A stretch of DNA of 8,311 bases from Euryarchaeota archaeon UBA169 (GTDB lineage: Archaea; Thermoplasmatota; Poseidoniia; MGIII; CG-Epi1), in assembly GCA_002497685.1 (NCBI GenBank), contig DAEH01000083.1, forward strand, positions 1-8,311, in the 5' to 3' direction. Shown here piece by piece: positions 5,734-8,311 of the stretch (the stretch's first letter is position 1; each line of letters opens with the position of its first letter). Both the position numbers and the translations under genes were made by a program. Under the pieces are notes generated by a model. The model had not been told where the DNA came from. It searched no databases and was given only the letters and a program-made list of their open reading frames with translations.

Positions 5734-7232
5734 TGTCAGCAGCAAGTTTAGTAGCAAAAAGGCTGCTTGAAAAGAAGCCAAAGACTAGGCAAGATATCCA
5801 ATTGATTAAGCTTGAAGTTGCTCGTGAGGAAAAATTTGATTCAATACCTCCCAATAATGCACTGTTAGCTGAAATAGATTCCAAGAAAGAGCCTGAACTG
5901 GCGAAATTGCTACGAGTTAAACCAATGAGAACAAGTGCAGGCGTGACACCTGTGGCAATCATGACCTCACCAGCACCATGCCCTCATGGGACATGTACCT
6001 TTTGCCCAGGCGGCCCTAAGAATGATAGCCCTCAGTCCTATACTGGACATGAGCCTGCAGCAAGAAGAGGAAAACGTCATAATTACAATTCGAAATCACA
6101 AGTTGAATCTCGACTTGAGCAATATATTCGAAATGGCCATCCAACTGATAAGGTAGAAATTATTGTTATGGGAGGCACTTTTACTTCCAGAACTCCAGAT
6201 TATCAGGATGAATTTTTGAAAGGAGCTTTTGCAACTTTAAATGGTAAAGATTTACCACTCGAGGAAGCACTTCAAGTTAATGGGAATGCAAAACATAAAT
6301 GTGTGGCTTTAACTATGGAAACAAGACCTACTGAGTGTAATTCGTGGACTGTTTTTCAAATGAGAAAGCAAGGAGCTACGCGTGTAGAGATTGGAGTTCA
6401 ATGTTTGGATGATGAAGTTCATGGCAAACTGAATCGAAAGCAGCTGGTTGAAGATGTAGTCAAGGCTACTAAACTCCTTAAAGAAGCTGGTTTGAAAGTT
6501 GTGTATCATATGATGCCAGGGTTACCAGGAATGACGCCAGAAACAGATCTTCGAGATTTTAAAAGGTTATTCGAAGAGGAAGATTTTCAGCCAGATATGC
6601 TAAAATTATATCCTACTTTACTAGTTAAAGGTTCAGCATTAGCTCGTAATCCAGGAGATTTTGTTCCTTATGACACTGAAACAGCAGCTAATTTGATAGC
6701 GAGTCTTAAAGAAATTGTTCCGCCTTATGTTAGGATACAAAGAATTCAGCGAGATATTCCAAAGCCTCAAATTATAGCAGGAGTTATGAATTCTAATTTA
6801 CGTCAATATGCAAGAAGAGAATTAAAAGCAAGAGGCAAGAAATGTAATTGCATCAATTGTAGAGAGTTATGGCGTGCTCATATTGATCCTACTACAGCGG
6901 AATTAAAGGAAATAAAATATAGGTCAAGTGGTGGAGATGAATATTTTTTATCTTATGAGTCAGGTTCTAAGCTTTTAGGGTATTTGCGATTGAGATTGGA
7001 TGAAAATGCTACAGTTCGTGAATTGAAGGTAACTGGACAAGCTGCAGACATAGGCAAAACTGGAACCGGAGTACAGCACATGGGTCTAGGTAGTAAGTTA
7101 ATGAAAATTGCAGAAGAGAAAGCAAAAGCATATTCAAAAATTCGAGTCACACATGGGCCAGGCACACGTGTTTATTATGAAAAATTGGGATACAAACTTC
7201 AAGATTTTTATATGGTTAAAGATTTATCCTAA
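5733..7232 (+). CDS. elp3: tRNA wobble-uridine 5-carboxymethyl synthase Elp3 (radical SAM plus acetyltransferase)
   Basis: The protein has 499 residues, slightly short of the usual 520-550. A basic helical N-terminal region (about 1-70) binds tRNA in the family. The radical-SAM cluster motif follows as C83-x4-C88-x2-C91 (CPHGTCTFCPGG), then the TIM-barrel with VMGGTFTSR, TMETRPTE and RVEIGVQ segments. A CNCINC cysteine group lies in the linker, and a GNAT domain forms the C-terminus with QHMGLGSKLM and GPGTRVYYEKLGY. Elp3 uses acetyl-CoA and S-adenosylmethionine to add a carboxymethyl group to U34 of tRNA (cm5U). In archaea it works without the other Elongator subunits. The stop is followed three bases later by the asparagine-synthase-like gene, a pairing that suggests further processing of the cm5U group. 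Confidence 0.96.
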   Translation: MSAASLVAKRLLEKKPKTRQDIQLIKLEVAREEKFDSIPPNNALLAEIDSKKEPELAKLLRVKPMRTSAGVTPVAIMTSPAPCPHGTCTFCPGGPKNDSPQSYTGHEPAARRGKRHNYNSKSQVESRLEQYIRNGHPTDKVEIIVMGGTFTSRTPDYQDEFLKGAFATLNGKDLPLEEALQVNGNAKHKCVALTMETRPTECNSWTVFQMRKQGATRVEIGVQCLDDEVHGKLNRKQLVEDVVKATKLLKEAGLKVVYHMMPGLPGMTPETDLRDFKRLFEEEDFQPDMLKLYPTLLVKGSALARNPGDFVPYDTETAANLIASLKEIVPPYVRIQRIQRDIPKPQIIAGVMNSNLRQYARRELKARGKKCNCINCRELWRAHIDPTTAELKEIKYRSSGGDEYFLSYESGSKLLGYLRLRLDENATVRELKVTGQAADIGKTGTGVQHMGLGSKLMKIAEEKAKAYSKIRVTHGPGTRVYYEKLGYKLQDFYMVKDLS

Positions 7233-7235
7233 TTC

Positions 7236-8174
7236 ATGGAAATATCAAATTTCAGCCAAAAGATTACTAAGGAAGAATGGGATCATCATATAGATTATTT
7301 AGGCAAATTACAAAATATCATTTCAACTAAAGAAAAAACATATTTATCTTTGAAAGAATATATTTCTAAGAATGTTCAAGGGAAGCGTTTTGGCATTCTT
7401 TTATCAGGAGGGGTTGATTCTTCTCTACTTGCTAAAATTTGTAAAGATTTAGACTATAGTTTCCGTTGTTTTTGTGTAGGAATACCGGGTTCCTCAGACT
7501 TGTCACATGCCAAAAAAATATCAGATTATTTAGGTTTAGAGTTGGTAACTAAAGAATATAATTATGACGAAGTAGAGAATTTATTGAAGGAAGTTATTGA
7601 TATTCTGCCTAATCCGATAATAGAGGATGATAATTATATTGAGTACATTGTTAAGACTACAGTTTCAGCAGTGTTATTAGGTGCAATGAAACTTGGTAAT
7701 GAGCAATTATTCTTATCTGGGATTGGAGCTGAAGAACTATTTGCTGGATATCATAGACATTCCAAAGCAATTGATAAAGGTGGAAAATGGCGAGGATTAG
7801 TTATTGAAGATATTGAAAAAGAATCTTTGAATGGTCTTAAGAGAATGCATAATCTCGTATTTGAAAGAGATGGATTAATATGTAATTATTTATCTAAATC
7901 CATTTTGGCACCATATTTAGCAAATAATGTAATAATTCAGGCAATGAATATGGATCAATCTCAAAAGATTGATTCTCATAATAATAAAAAAATTGTGAGG
8001 GAAATAGCCTCAGATATAGGGATACCTGAGGAATTTTATAATCGAAAGAAGAAAGGTGCACAATATGGAAGTGGTTTTGATAAAGCAATTAGCAAGTTGG
8101 CTAAATTAAATAAATTCAAGCTTAAGAAAAGATATTTAGATAGTCTTTTAGTTATAAAAAGTTGTAAAAATTAA
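7236..8174 (+). CDS. Stand-alone asparagine-synthase-like ATP-dependent amidase, no glutaminase domain
   Basis: The protein has 312 residues. A helical head (about 1-48) leads to the PP-loop SGGVDSS at 57-63, which binds ATP pyrophosphate. SGIGAEELFAGY at 161-172 corresponds to the SGEGADELFGGY substrate/ATP motif of asparagine synthetase B. A basic element near the C-terminus, NRKKKGAQYGSG, recalls the one in ASNSD1-type proteins. The N-terminal glutamine amidotransferase half with its catalytic Cys2, present in AsnB, is absent, and the full length confirms it was never encoded here. The enzyme would adenylate a carboxylate and amidate it with free ammonia or ammonia from a partner. The start is three bases after elp3, without a clear Shine-Dalgarno site. 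Free asparagine synthesis is one option; modification of the Elp3 product is another. Confidence 0.82.
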   Translation: MEISNFSQKITKEEWDHHIDYLGKLQNIISTKEKTYLSLKEYISKNVQGKRFGILLSGGVDSSLLAKICKDLDYSFRCFCVGIPGSSDLSHAKKISDYLGLELVTKEYNYDEVENLLKEVIDILPNPIIEDDNYIEYIVKTTVSAVLLGAMKLGNEQLFLSGIGAEELFAGYHRHSKAIDKGGKWRGLVIEDIEKESLNGLKRMHNLVFERDGLICNYLSKSILAPYLANNVIIQAMNMDQSQKIDSHNNKKIVREIASDIGIPEEFYNRKKKGAQYGSGFDKAISKLAKLNKFKLKKRYLDSLLVIKSCKN

Positions 8175-8201
8175 TTTATAGGTGCCATTTAATGAAATGG
8201 T

Positions 8202-8311
8202 ATGGTAAAATACGTTTGTCATAATTGCGATATGTCTGTTTCAGGTCTTACTTGTGGAGCATGTGGAAAAGAATTGGTTCATGGAACTCTTACAAAGGAT
8301 GATGGAAGCAC
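8202..8311 (+). CDS. Zinc-ribbon protein, 3' end outside the window
   Basis: Only 36 complete codons are visible. They contain two knuckles, C6-x2-C9 (CHNC) and C18-x2-C21 (CGAC), spaced as in a compact zinc ribbon, followed by a polar segment. The gene follows the amidase by 27 bases on the same strand. Upstream in-frame sequence gives no other ATG, and the nearest Shine-Dalgarno-like bases (AGGTG, 8180-8184) are about 17 bases away, too far for normal use. Function cannot be assigned from this fragment; it could be a nucleic-acid-binding or scaffold zinc protein. Confidence 0.6.
   Translation, partial: MVKYVCHNCDMSVSGLTCGACGKELVHGTLTKDDGS

Noticed and set aside
5696..5962. Minus-strand open frame of 88 codons across the peptidase/elp3 junction
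   Set aside because: It is antisense to two well-supported genes and has no ribosome-binding site or family resemblance.
6953..7165. Minus-strand open frame of 70 codons inside the acetyltransferase domain of elp3
   Set aside because: It mirrors conserved GNAT coding sequence and has no independent support.
7236..8174. Full-length asparagine synthetase B
   Set aside because: The protein starts with no Cys2 and has only about 48 residues before the PP-loop, so the glutaminase domain is absent; upstream sequence is elp3.

Overview
The window is archaeal. It carries a TFIIB-type initiation factor (TFB), a Sec61-beta-type translocon subunit, a stand-alone archaeal Elp3 and a dolichol/phytol-kinase-like membrane protein. 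Some start regions show TATA elements at archaeal spacing. Base composition is AT-rich, and arginine is mostly AGA/AGG. Genes are tightly packed, often overlapping by 1-11 bases. The gene set and protein style fit a low-GC Thermoplasmatota-type euryarchaeon such as marine group II or III. That placement is inference from recall, not from a search.

Layout. On the minus strand, positions 20-873 hold three small genes: an 84-residue Cys-rich protein, a 102-residue two-helix membrane protein resembling the DUF5654 type, and a 71-residue two-helix membrane protein. The first two overlap and form an operon; the third follows after about 80 bases. An 81-base divergent intergenic region (874-954) separates them from the plus-strand genes. 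Those are a Sec61-beta homologue with an apparent second membrane helix, a zinc-ribbon/membrane-anchor/transglutaminase fusion, and a GNAT acetyltransferase.

From 2903 a clear TATA box and a strong Shine-Dalgarno site introduce tfb. The genes after it, on the same strand with gaps of 0-4 bases or small overlaps, are a dolichol-kinase-like protein, an unlisted 55-residue membrane protein, an M24 Xaa-Pro peptidase, Elp3 and an asparagine-synthase-like ATP-dependent amidase. A zinc-ribbon gene begins 27 bases later and is cut by the window end. No rRNA, tRNA, CRISPR array or mobile element was recognised.

Functional themes are membrane and secretion biology (Sec61-beta, anchored transglutaminase, lipid kinase, several tiny membrane proteins) and core information processing (TFB, Elp3). 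The most suggestive pairing is Elp3 directly followed by an asparagine-synthase domain that lacks its glutaminase half. Elp3 makes the 5-carboxymethyl group on wobble uridine of tRNA. A PP-loop amidase next to it is a reasonable candidate for converting that carboxylate to the amide (ncm5U). This remains a hypothesis.
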